64,000 bases of DNA, from contig JAFYZT010000055.1 in NCBI GenBank assembly GCA_017548605.1, forward strand, positions 19,597-83,596, given 5' to 3'. The DNA is from Prevotella sp. GTDB lineage: Bacteria > Bacteroidota > Bacteroidia > Bacteroidales > Bacteroidaceae. Below, in pieces: positions 10,747 to 19,712 of the stretch (its first letter is position 1; every line of letters starts with the position of its first letter). The notes under the pieces are model-generated. The model saw only the letters and a program-made list of their open reading frames with translations, was not told where the DNA came from and did no database searches. Made by a program: the position numbers and the translations under genes.

Positions 10747-11376
10747 ATGACAAAAACAAAAATCATCATGCTGGCCCTTGGTGCCTTGTTCTTGATGTCT
10801 GCTTGCAACAAGACAGAGACATACGCCGAAATGAAGGACAAGGAACGTTCTGCCATTAACCAGTTCATCGTCGATCGGGGTATCAAGGTTATCAGCGAGA
10901 CGGACTTCAAGGCTAATGGCGAAGTGACCAACGTGGCTAATAACGAATTTGTGCTCTTCGGCACGAACGGCGTGTATATGCAGATTGAGAGGAAAGGCTG
11001 TGGGCAGAAAATAAAGAGTGGTGAGTCGGCCAATGTTATCTGTCGGTTTATGGAATGGAACATCTTTGGCGACTCGTTGCAATTAACAAACAACTCGCTC
11101 TATTTCGCGTCGATGCCCGATATAATGCAGGTAAACAACACATCAGGTACTTTCACCGCTTCATTTACCAGCGGTGCAATGTACAGTGTTTACGGTCCGT
11201 CGGTGCCTGTGGGATGGCTCGTGCCGCTCACCTTTATCAATGTGGGACGCCCCGTGGAAGAAACCGACGAGTTGGCGAAGGTGAAACTCATTGTACCTGC
11301 CGAGGCGGGACAGCAGAGAGCTTCGCAGTATGTAATTCCATGTTATTATGAAATAACTTTCGAAAGAGGAATATAA
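10747..11376 (+). CDS. DUF4827 lipoprotein
   Basis: A 209-residue protein with a lipoprotein signal peptide, lipobox LMSAC with Cys20. The rest resembles the Bacteroidota-restricted DUF4827 family, a soluble periplasmic domain of unknown function. It sits 2 nt before glmM, so the two are very likely cotranscribed and may share an envelope-related role; that link is inference. The upstream spacer is wholly occupied by the dispersed element. Confidence 0.75.
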   Translation: MTKTKIIMLALGALFLMSACNKTETYAEMKDKERSAINQFIVDRGIKVISETDFKANGEVTNVANNEFVLFGTNGVYMQIERKGCGQKIKSGESANVICRFMEWNIFGDSLQLTNNSLYFASMPDIMQVNNTSGTFTASFTSGAMYSVYGPSVPVGWLVPLTFINVGRPVEETDELAKVKLIVPAEAGQQRASQYVIPCYYEITFERGI

Positions 11377-11378
11377 CC

Positions 11379-12785
11379 ATGACACTTATTAAATCAATCT
11401 CTGGTATCAGGGGAACTATTGGCGGCAAAAAGGGCGACACGCTCAACCCGCTGGATATCGTGAAATTTACTTCGGCTTATGCCACGTTCATACGTGAAAA
11501 CGGGGGGACAGGACAAAATGCTGCGTTCAACAACAACCGACCGACCATCGTCGTAGGACGCGACGCTCGTATCTCGGGCGTCATGGTCGACAGTGTCGTC
11601 TCGGGTGCGCTCATGGGCATGGGCTATGATGTGGTGAACATCGGACTGGCTTCCACGCCCACCACGGAGTTGGCAGTGAAACTGTTGGGTGCCGACGGTG
11701 GCATCATCATCACTGCCAGTCATAACCCGCGACAGTGGAACGCGCTCAAACTGCTCAATGCTGAGGGTGAGTTCCTTAATGCACAGGAGGGAGCCAGGGT
11801 GCTCGCCATTGCTGATGCCGAGGACTTCGAATATGCTGCTTTGGAACAGTTGGGGCATTACATCAACTGCGATGAGGCCGACGATTGGCATGTCGAAGAG
11901 GTGCTGGCTCTTGACCTTGTAGATGTGGAGGCTGTCAAAAATGCCCGTTTCAAGGTCTGCGTAGACACCATCAACAGTGTGGGTGGCATCATCCTGCCCA
12001 AACTGTTCGACAAGTTGGGCGTGGAATATAAGGTGCTCAATGGCGAGCCTGACGGCGACTTCGCCCATAACCCCGAGCCGCTGGAGAAGAACCTCACGGG
12101 TATCATGGATGAGATGAAGAGTGGTGCGTACGATTTGGGCGTCGTTGTCGACCCCGATGTTGATCGTCTGGCTTTCATCTGTGAAGACGGAAAAATGTTC
12201 GGAGAAGAATATACACTGGTGTCAGTGGCCGACTATGTGCTGAGCCACACTCCGGGCAACACGGTGTCGAACCTGTCGTCAACACGTGCCTTGCGTGATG
12301 TCACCGAACGTCATGGCGGTGCCTATGCGGCAGCTGCTGTGGGCGAGGTGAATGTAACCACCAAGATGAAAGAGGTGGGGGCAGTGATCGGTGGCGAAGG
12401 TAACGGTGGTGTCATTTATCCAGAATGTCATTACGGACGTGACGCGCTGGTGGGTATAGCACTCTTCCTCACCGCCATGGCGAAGAGGGGTGGCAAGGTG
12501 AGTGAGTTTAGAGCTACATTGCCTGACTATTTCATTGCAAAGAACCGCATCGACCTGACGCCACAGACTGATGTTGACGCGCTGCTGGTCAAAGTGAAGG
12601 AACTGTATAAGGAAGAGCGGGTGAACGATATCGACGGTGTGAAGATTGACTTTGCCGACCGTTGGGTGCACCTGCGTAAGTCGAACACTGAACCAATCAT
12701 CCGCGTCTATAGCGAGGCTCCCACCATGGTCGAAGCCGAAGAACTGGGACAGAAAATCATGCAGGTGATCAAGGGTGAGATGTAA
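11379..12785 (+). CDS. glmM: Phosphoglucosamine mutase GlmM (alpha-D-phosphohexomutase family)
   Basis: A 468-residue phosphohexomutase. The phosphoserine loop is ITASHNPRQWNALK with catalytic Ser114; the Mg2+ loop is DPDVDR (258-263); the sugar loop is GGEGNGGVI; and the phosphate-binding loop near the C terminus is RKSNTEPIIRVYSE. GlmM interconverts glucosamine-6-phosphate and glucosamine-1-phosphate for UDP-GlcNAc, peptidoglycan and LPS. The length and WNALK loop fit GlmM of Bacteroidota; phosphomannomutase activity cannot be excluded from sequence alone. It is the last gene of its operon, facing a shared terminator. Confidence 0.85.
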   Translation: MTLIKSISGIRGTIGGKKGDTLNPLDIVKFTSAYATFIRENGGTGQNAAFNNNRPTIVVGRDARISGVMVDSVVSGALMGMGYDVVNIGLASTPTTELAVKLLGADGGIIITASHNPRQWNALKLLNAEGEFLNAQEGARVLAIADAEDFEYAALEQLGHYINCDEADDWHVEEVLALDLVDVEAVKNARFKVCVDTINSVGGIILPKLFDKLGVEYKVLNGEPDGDFAHNPEPLEKNLTGIMDEMKSGAYDLGVVVDPDVDRLAFICEDGKMFGEEYTLVSVADYVLSHTPGNTVSNLSSTRALRDVTERHGGAYAAAAVGEVNVTTKMKEVGAVIGGEGNGGVIYPECHYGRDALVGIALFLTAMAKRGGKVSEFRATLPDYFIAKNRIDLTPQTDVDALLVKVKELYKEERVNDIDGVKIDFADRWVHLRKSNTEPIIRVYSEAPTMVEAEELGQKIMQVIKGEM

Positions 12786-12846
12786 CGTCCTTTAACTTCA
12801 CAGGCCGAAGACCGATAACTTCCTTTAACTTCTTTAACTTCAACAA
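12786..12846. repeat. CTTTAACTTC phrase repeat
   Basis: CCTTTAACTTC / CCTTTAACTTCTTTAACTTC phrases directly follow the glmM stop, before the terminator. One of several phrase families in the spacers of this window. Confidence 0.6.
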
Positions 12847-12877
12847 GTTGAACGGAAGTGAAACTTGGATAAAAACC

Positions 12878-12907
12878 AAAAACGGGATGTGAACACATCC
12901 CGTTTTT
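12878..12907. terminator. Bidirectional terminator between glmM and RNase G
   Basis: A 14-bp perfect stem (AAAAACGGGATGTG and complement) with a 2-nt AA loop, flanked by A- and T-runs on both strands, lies between two convergent genes and abuts the rng stop codon. Confidence 0.9.
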
Positions 12908-14482
12908 TCATTTCGTTTCTATCTCCTCTTTCATGTCGATAAACTGCTTTTTCGCATCGTAAAATTCGTATTGCAAGAAAGCCATCTTCTGCGAGGGGAT
13001 GACATGTACTCCCAACCCGTATTTGAACTGCCAACGCCGCTTGAGCGACATGATGCCCTTGTTGATATAGGCAGCCACGTAGGGATGCACATGCAAGTAG
13101 AAACTCTTGACGCCGATCTTGTTGACCAGGTGATCAATCTTACTCTCTAATTGGTCGGTGAACAATATGCTCGACCGAATCGTTCCTTTGCCGAAACAGG
13201 TGGGACAGGTCTCCTCTACCATCACGTCCATGGCCGGACGAACACGCTGACGCGTAATCTGCATCAAACCGAATTTGCTCAGTGGCAGGATGTTGTGACG
13301 TGCGCGGTCCTTCTGCATGTTCTTGCACATGCGCTCATAAAGCATCTGGCGGTCCTCAGCCAGGTTCATGTCGATGAAGTCGATGACAATGATACCACCC
13401 ATATCGCGCAGACGTAACTGGCGGGCAATCTCGTCGGCAGCACCCAGGTTCACCTGCAGCGCGTTGGCCTCCTGACCATTCTCCGAACGTGTGCGGTTGC
13501 CGCTGTTCACATCAACTACATGCAAGGCCTCGGTGTGCTCAATGATGAGATAGGCACCGTGTTTGTAGTTCACTGTCTTGCCAAAACTCGACTTCAGCTG
13601 TTTGGTAATGTTGTAGTTGTCAAAGATAGGCACATTACCCGTGTAGCGCTTTACAATGTTGGCCTTGTCGGGCGCAATCAGCGTCACGTAGTGTTTCACC
13701 TCTTGACATACTACATCGTCGTTGACGAAGATGTTCTCGTAGGAGGGATTGAACAGGTCGCGCAACATGGCTACGGCCCGACCCGTCTCCTCGAACACCA
13801 GCTGAGGACGTGTCTGTGTCTTCTGAACCTTCGTGATGGCTTCCTCCCATCGCTTCAACAGCACTTTCAGCTCGCTGTCGAGCTCGGCCACACGCTTGCC
13901 CTCGGCAACAGTGCGCACTATCACACCGAAGTTCTTCGGACGGATGCTCTGGATCAATTGCTTCAGGCGAGCACGCTCCTCGCCGCTTTTGATCTTAGAG
14001 GATACGGAAACTTTATCATAGAACGGCATGAGCACCAGGTAACGCCCGGCAAAACTCAGCTCGCCCGTAAGTCGCGGACCCTTCGTAGAGATGGGTTCCT
14101 TCACAATCTGAACCAACACTTCCTGACCTACCGACAGCGTAGTCGCTATGCTGCCGTCTTTCTTCAGGTCGGGCAGGTGGCTTGCTTTAGAGATGGGATA
14201 AAGTTTCTTTCTGTCGCTCTGCACCTGTTTCAGGTACTTCGCGTAAGAGTCGAATTGGTTTCCTAAGTCAAGATAATGGAGAAAGGCGTCGCGCTCAAAG
14301 CCCACATCCACAAAACAGGCGTTCAAACCGGGCATCAGTTTCCGAACCTTTGCAATGTAGATATTGCCAACAGAGAATGAAGCCGAACGAGTCTCGTTCT
14401 GATACTCTACCAGATTCTTGTCCTCCAGCAGAGCAATCGATATTTCTTTCGGCTTGACATCAATTACTACTTCGCTGGTCAT
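12908..14482 (-). CDS. rng: Ribonuclease G/E family endoribonuclease
   Basis: A 524-residue RNase G-type protein: an N-terminal S1-like RNA-binding region (GNIYIAKVRKLMPGLNACFVDVG), the catalytic DNase I-like domain with GGIIVIDFIDM (metal-binding Asp residues), and the zinc-link motif EETCPTCFGKGT. It lacks the long C-terminal degradosome scaffold of RNase E. It cleaves AU-rich single-stranded RNA in rRNA maturation and mRNA decay. An ATG 15 codons upstream exists, but the chosen start (MTSEVVIDVKPKE) begins at the first family-like sequence and has GGAG just before it. It is transcribed after HU and the small basic protein. Confidence 0.9.
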   Translation of the reverse strand: MTSEVVIDVKPKEISIALLEDKNLVEYQNETRSASFSVGNIYIAKVRKLMPGLNACFVDVGFERDAFLHYLDLGNQFDSYAKYLKQVQSDRKKLYPISKASHLPDLKKDGSIATTLSVGQEVLVQIVKEPISTKGPRLTGELSFAGRYLVLMPFYDKVSVSSKIKSGEERARLKQLIQSIRPKNFGVIVRTVAEGKRVAELDSELKVLLKRWEEAITKVQKTQTRPQLVFEETGRAVAMLRDLFNPSYENIFVNDDVVCQEVKHYVTLIAPDKANIVKRYTGNVPIFDNYNITKQLKSSFGKTVNYKHGAYLIIEHTEALHVVDVNSGNRTRSENGQEANALQVNLGAADEIARQLRLRDMGGIIVIDFIDMNLAEDRQMLYERMCKNMQKDRARHNILPLSKFGLMQITRQRVRPAMDVMVEETCPTCFGKGTIRSSILFTDQLESKIDHLVNKIGVKSFYLHVHPYVAAYINKGIMSLKRRWQFKYGLGVHVIPSQKMAFLQYEFYDAKKQFIDMKEEIETK

Positions 14483-14578
14483 TGCTCCATAATACTTAGT
14501 GTTCCAAAAAAATGGCATGTCGGACAATTTCCCAGGCGGGAGGGTCGGACATGCCGTGGCCGGACAGGCGGCAAGTTA

Positions 14579-14668
14579 TTACTTGCTCTTATGCCTGTTC
14601 TTTCTCAGTCTCTTCTTCCTCTTGTGAGTGGCCATCTTATGGCCCTTCTTCTTCTTTCCGTTTGGCAT
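14579..14668 (-). CDS. 29-residue small basic protein, ribosomal-protein-like
   Basis: An ORF of 30 codons encodes a protein that is almost half Lys/Arg (MPNGKKKKGHKMATHKRKKR is its first part, ending RHKSK). It lies 50 nt after the HU gene and about 96 nt before rng, on the same strand. From memory, very similar short proteins occur in this position in many Bacteroidota, usually unannotated or called hypothetical. The composition is that of an rRNA-binding ribosomal or ribosome-associated protein. That role is inference. Confidence 0.75.
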   Translation of the reverse strand: MPNGKKKKGHKMATHKRKKRLRKNRHKSK

Positions 14669-14718
14669 AATTATTGAATTGAATGTTATTTTGATGTTTT
14701 CTATTCGAAAAGGGCATC

Positions 14719-15018
14719 TTAATCCTCATCGGTCACTTCCTCACCCTTCATCTGGGCCACGAAGCTCTTAGCCGGCTTGAAGCAGGGGAAATCATGGGCC
14801 GGGATGACGATAGTGGTATTCTTCGAGATATTGCGGGCGGTCTTCTCGGCGCGATGCTTCACGATGAAACTGCCAAAACCGCGAAGGTAAACATTCTCCT
14901 TCTGCTCCAGCAAACTTTCCTTAATCACTTCCATAAATGCCTCGACGGTTAATGAAACGTCTCTTTTGGCTACACCCGTTCCTGTTGCAATCTTATTGAT
15001 TATTTCTGCCTTAGTCAT
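14719..15018 (-). CDS. HU/IHF-family nucleoid DNA-binding protein
   Basis: A 99-residue protein with the complete HU/IHF fold: MTKAEIINKIA start, dimerisation helices, GFGSF (residues 48-52) and the arm region beginning RNISKNTT, with the DNA-intercalating proline region at about 73 (VIPAHDFPCFKPAKSF). It ends in a short acidic tail (GEEVTDED). It bends and compacts DNA in the nucleoid. It is the first gene of the HU - small basic protein - rng cluster and has its own promoter. Several HU paralogues are usual in Bacteroidota, so no specific symbol is given. Confidence 0.93.
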   Translation of the reverse strand: MTKAEIINKIATGTGVAKRDVSLTVEAFMEVIKESLLEQKENVYLRGFGSFIVKHRAEKTARNISKNTTIVIPAHDFPCFKPAKSFVAQMKGEEVTDED

Positions 15019-15073
15019 TGGATAATAATATATTACGATTAAACTTCTAGTTGATTAAACTCATTTTGGGATG

Positions 15074-15081
15074 CAAAGATA
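15074..15081 (-). promoter_or_regulatory. -7 element of the HU gene promoter
   Basis: On the minus strand TATCTTTG is followed by CATCC, 55 nt before the HU start, an exact TAnnTTTG match. Confidence 0.6.
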
Positions 15082-15210
15082 ATGCTTTTTCACGGGATAC
15101 CGAAATCTTTTTCGTTTTTTTTGCTAAATAGGGTGGAAAACGCACTTTTGCTCAACTTTTTAATATGGTGATAGGTGGGGATAGATGGGTTATGAAGTTC
15201 TTTGGGCGAA

Positions 15211-15250
15211 AACAAAGGACGAAATCCGTACGCGGCTCTCGTCCTTTGTT
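15211..15250 (-). terminator. Terminator of the DUF4332 gene
   Basis: A 12-bp perfect inverted repeat (AACAAAGGACGA / TCGTCCTTTGTT) with a 16-nt loop is followed on the minus strand by TTTTC. A second GC-rich hairpin-forming segment (CGGCCG repeats, 15259-15285) lies between it and the gene. Confidence 0.7.
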
Positions 15251-15288
15251 ATTATCGTTCGGCCGTCTTCGTTCGGCCGAAGGCCTTA

Positions 15289-15696
15289 TTAGTATTCCAT
15301 CACGGTTTCGAGTTCCTTGGCCTGATCAATCATCTTCTGCACTTCCTTCACGCTCGGAACACGGTTGCAGAGATTCTTCTGGTCGTTCACTTCCACCAGC
15401 TTCGGCTGCAGGTTCTCAGCCACACGGTGACGGAACTCTTTCACAGTGTCGACGCCGGCAGCCTCCAACAGTTCGGAGAACTGAGGTCCTACGCCGTCGA
15501 TACGCATCAGGTCGGCATGGTTGGTCCAGGTGAGGATAAGCTTGGGTGAGATGCCTGTCTCCTCAGCCAATGCCTTACGGCCGGCGGGCTTGGCACATTT
15601 CTCAAGTAACTTGGCGTCGGTGTCAATACCGGCGGCTAACAACTTCTCGGCGTAAACGGGGCCGATACCTTCAATGTCGATAATCTTGTAAATCAT
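15289..15696 (-). CDS. DUF4332 helix-hairpin-helix protein
   Basis: A 135-residue protein with two helix-hairpin-helix-like repeats: IEGIGPVYAEKLLAAGI near residue 10 and RIDGVGPQFSELLEAAGV near 65. Such pairs bind DNA backbone non-specifically in repair proteins. DUF4332 proteins of this size are widespread, but their role is unknown. It is a single-gene unit with its own promoter and terminator. No enzymatic motif is visible. Confidence 0.8.
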   Translation of the reverse strand: MIYKIIDIEGIGPVYAEKLLAAGIDTDAKLLEKCAKPAGRKALAEETGISPKLILTWTNHADLMRIDGVGPQFSELLEAAGVDTVKEFRHRVAENLQPKLVEVNDQKNLCNRVPSVKEVQKMIDQAKELETVMEY

Positions 15697-15728
15697 GGTA
15701 GAAATATTTAAAAATTAGAAAATTATAT

Positions 15729-15776
15729 ACTCTCACCTCTTACCTCTCACCCCTCACCTCATCTTTTGCAAATTTA
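15729..15776 (-). promoter_or_regulatory. -7 element and phrase-repeat leader of the DUF4332 gene
   Basis: On the minus strand TAAATTTG (15776-15769) is an exact -7 match. The transcribed leader that follows (15763-15729) consists of GAGGTGAGGGGTGAGAGG-type purine phrases, so in this case the repeat would be part of the mRNA. Confidence 0.5.
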
Positions 15777-15859
15777 CGCAATTCATGACAAAATAGGTCA
15801 GGAACCGGTCATTTTATAATAAATTTTAACGTATGCGAGATTTTCAAACTCTTTGATGG

Positions 15860-15952
15860 TTGTTTTATCAAAAATATTCACTAATTTCGTGGCCTAAAAG
15901 TGTTTTGTTTATAACTCATAACTTGTAACTCATAACTCATAATTCGTAACTT
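15860..15952 (+). promoter_or_regulatory. Candidate promoter and phrase leader of pantothenate kinase
   Basis: TTG at 15860-15862, 19 nt, then TAATTTCG at 15882-15889 is a one-mismatch promoter. The leader (15911-15952) is a near-tandem AACTCATAACTTGTAACTCAT repeat that ends 3 nt before the ATG. Confidence 0.45.
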
Positions 15953-15955
15953 ATC

Positions 15956-16774
15956 ATGGGTATCATTATCGGCATCGACGTGGGCATTAGCACCACAAAA
16001 ATCGTTGGATTCAATAAAGGTAAGATTATCTCGCCGCTCCGTATCACGGCGGCCGATCCTGTGACCTCGTTATATGGGGCATTTGGCAAATATCTCTACG
16101 ACAACAAAGTGGATCTCGCCGACGTGAAGAAGGTGATGCTCACAGGCGTGGGTAGTGCTTATATTGACAAGCCCATCTATGGCTTGACCACAGAGAAGGT
16201 GGACGAGTTCAGGTGTGACGGTCTCGGGGCTCGTTTCGAGTCGGGGCTCGACAAGTTTATCGTGGTAAGCATGGGTACGGGTACCTCACTGGTGCGTTGC
16301 GACGGTAACGACATTCGTCACATCGGCGGTATCGGCATCGGTGGCGGCACGCTCTCGGGATTGTCGCGTATCTTCCTCCAGACAAGTGATATCAAGCAGG
16401 TGCTGTCCCTGGCCATACGGGGTGACCTGTCGAAGATTAACCTGCAGATAGGTGACATCAGTGCCAAACCACTTCCCGGACTGCCCATGGATGCAACAGC
16501 ATCGCTCTTCGCCAATGCGCAGGCTGACGCGGCAAAGGAAGATGTGGCATTAGGACTCATCCACATGGTTTTGCAGTCGGTGGGCAGCGCGGCTGTCCTC
16601 TCGGCATTGAACAGCGACATCCGCGACTTCGTAATGATTGGTCAGCTTACCCTGTTGCCGCAGTGCCGCGAAGTGTTCCCACATCTTGAACGGCTCTATG
16701 GCGTGCATTTTCGCATTCCCAAATATTCGGAGTTCTGTACGGCTATTGGTGCGGCGTTGTGTTACGAGGGTTGA
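15956..16774 (+). CDS. coaW: Type II pantothenate kinase
   Basis: A 272-residue ASKHA-fold kinase of the fumble/PanK-II family: phosphate-binding GIDVGISTTKIVGF (residues 5-18), the Glu of TTEKVDEF (about 80), VSMGTGTSLV (about 105) and GIGIGGGTLSGL (about 125). It phosphorylates pantothenate in the first step of coenzyme A synthesis. Type II enzymes are typically insensitive to CoA feedback. The start is the first ATG after the phrase repeat and gives immediate family homology. A DUF1464-like or activator ATPase is a less likely alternative. Confidence 0.85.
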   Translation: MGIIIGIDVGISTTKIVGFNKGKIISPLRITAADPVTSLYGAFGKYLYDNKVDLADVKKVMLTGVGSAYIDKPIYGLTTEKVDEFRCDGLGARFESGLDKFIVVSMGTGTSLVRCDGNDIRHIGGIGIGGGTLSGLSRIFLQTSDIKQVLSLAIRGDLSKINLQIGDISAKPLPGLPMDATASLFANAQADAAKEDVALGLIHMVLQSVGSAAVLSALNSDIRDFVMIGQLTLLPQCREVFPHLERLYGVHFRIPKYSEFCTAIGAALCYEG

Positions 16775-16837
16775 GAGTCGAGGTTTGAGTTTTATGATTT
16801 CTGGAATGGCTTAACTCCATAACACCGATTTCTGGTA

Positions 16838-16875
16838 ATGTCTAAACTCCTAAACTCCTGAACTCCTAAACTCCT
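16838..16875. repeat. AACTCCTAAACTCC phrase repeat
   Basis: Four near-copies of AACTCCTA / AACTCCTG in tandem lie just before the CHAT gene. The same phrase family fills the spacer at 53775-53927. Confidence 0.7.
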
Positions 16876-16888
16876 TACCATAAAAAAC

Positions 16889-19651
16889 ATGCGAAAAGGG
16901 ATTCTTCTCATATTGTTGGTGTGTTGTGCAGTGCTGCGAGTGTCTGCTCAGCAGATGGCGGATGAAGTGCGACAGGTGTTTGCACTGCATCAGTCGGCTA
17001 ATGCCGAGGCGGAACGTGGCAACTATTCCAGGGCCATTGAACTCATACAACGGGCGGTGGACATCAGCAGGCCTTTTGATAAAGATAAGGACATACAATG
17101 GTTTGAGCGGACTCTCAAGCATGTGGACGGCCAAAGCGTGGTGCATGATTATTACCAATCGTTGTATGCCATATCGTTAGGTAATCTAGCGAAGTACTAC
17201 GATATGGGCGGTTACTATAGGAAAGGTCTTGAGTTGGCACTGCAATCGCTTGCCCTCACCAAGGAAAGGGTGGGAGAGAAAGGCACCCAATATGCCATGA
17301 TTCTTGAAATAGTGGCTTCATGCTACAGCGATTTGGGCAATTATCCGGAGGCTATCCGGCTGACGACGGAATGTCTGGACCTGCGACGCGAATTGGAAGG
17401 GGAGGATAATGCGGCATATATCTCCACGATGAACAACCTGGCCAGCTATTATTACCGTTGCGGTAATATGCGTGAGGCCATCTCACTGGGCTCCGAAATC
17501 TTGGAACGCGACGATTTGTATTTCAGAGCCGATGCAGGGCTATACAACATCAATCTGGCCAGTTACTACTCCGAGATTGGTATGTACGACGAAGCGAAGT
17601 ATCATGACAAAGAAGCGGTGGATTTGTTGTGCTCCCTTTATCCGACGACACCCACCTACGGCACGGCCCTTGCCAATCTGGCCCTCGACTGTATCAATCT
17701 TGAAGAATACGAAGAGGCTCTGCCATACGCTGAAGAGGCATTGGCGGTCCGAAAAGAGACGGTAGGTGAGAACCATCCTGACTATTCGGCATCGCTGAGT
17801 ATCATGGCTGCCTTGGAATCGGTCATGGGGCATCACGACAAAGCGAAGGAATTGATTACGCAGTGCAAAGACATCGTAGAACGTTTTTACGGGAACCGTC
17901 ATCCCAATTATTCATTGCAACTGGGAACGGAGGCTTCCTTTTATGCCTCGGAAGGCAAGTATAGGGAAGCTCTCGACTTGCTCGTTGAAGCCTTGGATAT
18001 TGACCGCCACGACCTGATGACAGGCTTTATCACCATGTCGGCCACACAACGGGCACAGTCGTGGATGAAATACCGCCGACAGTACGAGTCCATGCTGCCC
18101 AGATATGTCTATCTTAACGGAGATGCAAGCAAGGTGGGACTGCTCTACGACCAGACGGCACTGTTTGCCAAGGGACTGCTGCTCAATACCGATATGGAGG
18201 TGGAGCGACTGCTTACCCAGAAAGGCGACACGGCGGCACTCAGCACCTATGCGCATATCAAGGAACAGAAAGCGTTGCTCTCAGATATGCTCAAACAGCC
18301 GAAAGAGGATCGTTCGTTGGACGTTGATTCGTTGGAGTGGGACATCAATCAACAGGAACGCAAGTTGATGGAGCGTGTGGGCGACCTGAATGAGTTGACG
18401 GAGGCACTGAACGTGACATGGCAACAGGTGCGCGACCGTTTGAGTAAGAAAGATCTGGCTGTAGAGTTTATAGCTTTCCCTTTGAAACCGGACAGCATCT
18501 GTTATATGGCGCTTACGCTGAAAAAAGGATATAAGCAGCCCAAGATGAAAATGCTGGCCACGGAAAGTCAACTGAAAACTGCAGATAAAACAGGCAGCGA
18601 CGCCCTGTATCGAATGGTATGGGGACAGCTCCAAGAGGAACTGCGTGGCGTAAGCAGGGTGTTCTTTGCCCCTGCCGGTATCATGCATTCCATGGGAATA
18701 GAATTTACGGAAAACAGAGAAGGAATACCTTTTGCCGACAACTATGAGGCCTACCGTCTCTCTTCGACACGCCAGCTGATAGCTCGTCATACCAAGAAAG
18801 GCAAGGGTGAGACGGTGCTCTATGGAGGTCTGCGCTACGATACCGATGTGGATGCGTGGGCTGCCGAATGCCGGCAGGTGAAGGGCGTAGAACGTGATAC
18901 CTTGGTCACGAGGATGCGTTCGGTGGTCGATTCCACCCTTTTCCGTGGTGGTGCGGCTTACCTGCCCGCTACCAAGGTGGAGGTGGAAACGATAGGACAC
19001 AAACTGGAGGAGGCCAGCGTCAGCTGCCGTACATTTACGGATTTGGAAGGCACGGAGGAGAGCTTTAAGGCACTTTCCAGTGTTCCTTTATCCACCCTGC
19101 ATGTGGCTACTCACGGTTTTTATTGGGATACGAAGAAGGCGGAGAAAGCCAAAGGCCTGTCGTTCCTCTTCGATGACGACAATTTCTTCCGACAAAGGTC
19201 GGAGGATGAGGCTCTCTCTCGTTGCGGATTGCTTTTCACGGGCGCTAACCTCACCCTGAAGAACCAACCGATACCACCCGACATCGACGATGGCATACTT
19301 ACTGCTCAGGAGATAGCAGGATTGGACTTGCGAAACCTTGATATGGTGGTGCTCTCAGCCTGTCAGACGGCACTCGGCGAGGTGAAAGGGTCGGAGGGTG
19401 TCTTCGGGTTGCAGCGAGGATTCAAGAAGGCGGGCGTGAACACACTCCTGATGAGTCTCCGTCCTGTTGACGATATGGCAACACAGATACTCATGACCCA
19501 TTTCTTCGACCGTCTGCTCAAAGGCGATAACAAGGTGGCGGCTCTGAGGTCGGCACAACAGATGGTTCGCTCCTATACCGACGACAAGGGCAACCATCCC
19601 TACACGGAACCGCTCTACTGGGCCTCGTTCGTGCTGCTCGACGGAATGTGA
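16889..19651 (+). CDS. Exported TPR-CHAT putative caspase-like protease
   Basis: A 920-residue protein with a Sec signal peptide (about residues 1-20, ILLILLVCCAVLRVSAQ), a long tetratricopeptide solenoid (about 30-400), a linker with coiled-coil tendency and a C-terminal CHAT domain (about 630-920). The CHAT dyad is present: His742 in VATHGFYW and Cys825 in LSACQTALGE. CHAT proteins are clan CD peptidases; TPR-CHAT forms act in some defence systems, usually in the cytosol. Here the signal peptide predicts export to the periplasm. The gene has no obvious partner such as a gasdermin, Cas or substrate gene; neighbours are housekeeping. Substrate and role are unknown. Confidence 0.85.
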   Translation: MRKGILLILLVCCAVLRVSAQQMADEVRQVFALHQSANAEAERGNYSRAIELIQRAVDISRPFDKDKDIQWFERTLKHVDGQSVVHDYYQSLYAISLGNLAKYYDMGGYYRKGLELALQSLALTKERVGEKGTQYAMILEIVASCYSDLGNYPEAIRLTTECLDLRRELEGEDNAAYISTMNNLASYYYRCGNMREAISLGSEILERDDLYFRADAGLYNINLASYYSEIGMYDEAKYHDKEAVDLLCSLYPTTPTYGTALANLALDCINLEEYEEALPYAEEALAVRKETVGENHPDYSASLSIMAALESVMGHHDKAKELITQCKDIVERFYGNRHPNYSLQLGTEASFYASEGKYREALDLLVEALDIDRHDLMTGFITMSATQRAQSWMKYRRQYESMLPRYVYLNGDASKVGLLYDQTALFAKGLLLNTDMEVERLLTQKGDTAALSTYAHIKEQKALLSDMLKQPKEDRSLDVDSLEWDINQQERKLMERVGDLNELTEALNVTWQQVRDRLSKKDLAVEFIAFPLKPDSICYMALTLKKGYKQPKMKMLATESQLKTADKTGSDALYRMVWGQLQEELRGVSRVFFAPAGIMHSMGIEFTENREGIPFADNYEAYRLSSTRQLIARHTKKGKGETVLYGGLRYDTDVDAWAAECRQVKGVERDTLVTRMRSVVDSTLFRGGAAYLPATKVEVETIGHKLEEASVSCRTFTDLEGTEESFKALSSVPLSTLHVATHGFYWDTKKAEKAKGLSFLFDDDNFFRQRSEDEALSRCGLLFTGANLTLKNQPIPPDIDDGILTAQEIAGLDLRNLDMVVLSACQTALGEVKGSEGVFGLQRGFKKAGVNTLLMSLRPVDDMATQILMTHFFDRLLKGDNKVAALRSAQQMVRSYTDDKGNHPYTEPLYWASFVLLDGM

Positions 19652-19712
19652 TTGACGAATGACGAGAGAATAGTTGATAACGTGATGAAGAATGAAGTAT
19701 AATGGCCATGGA

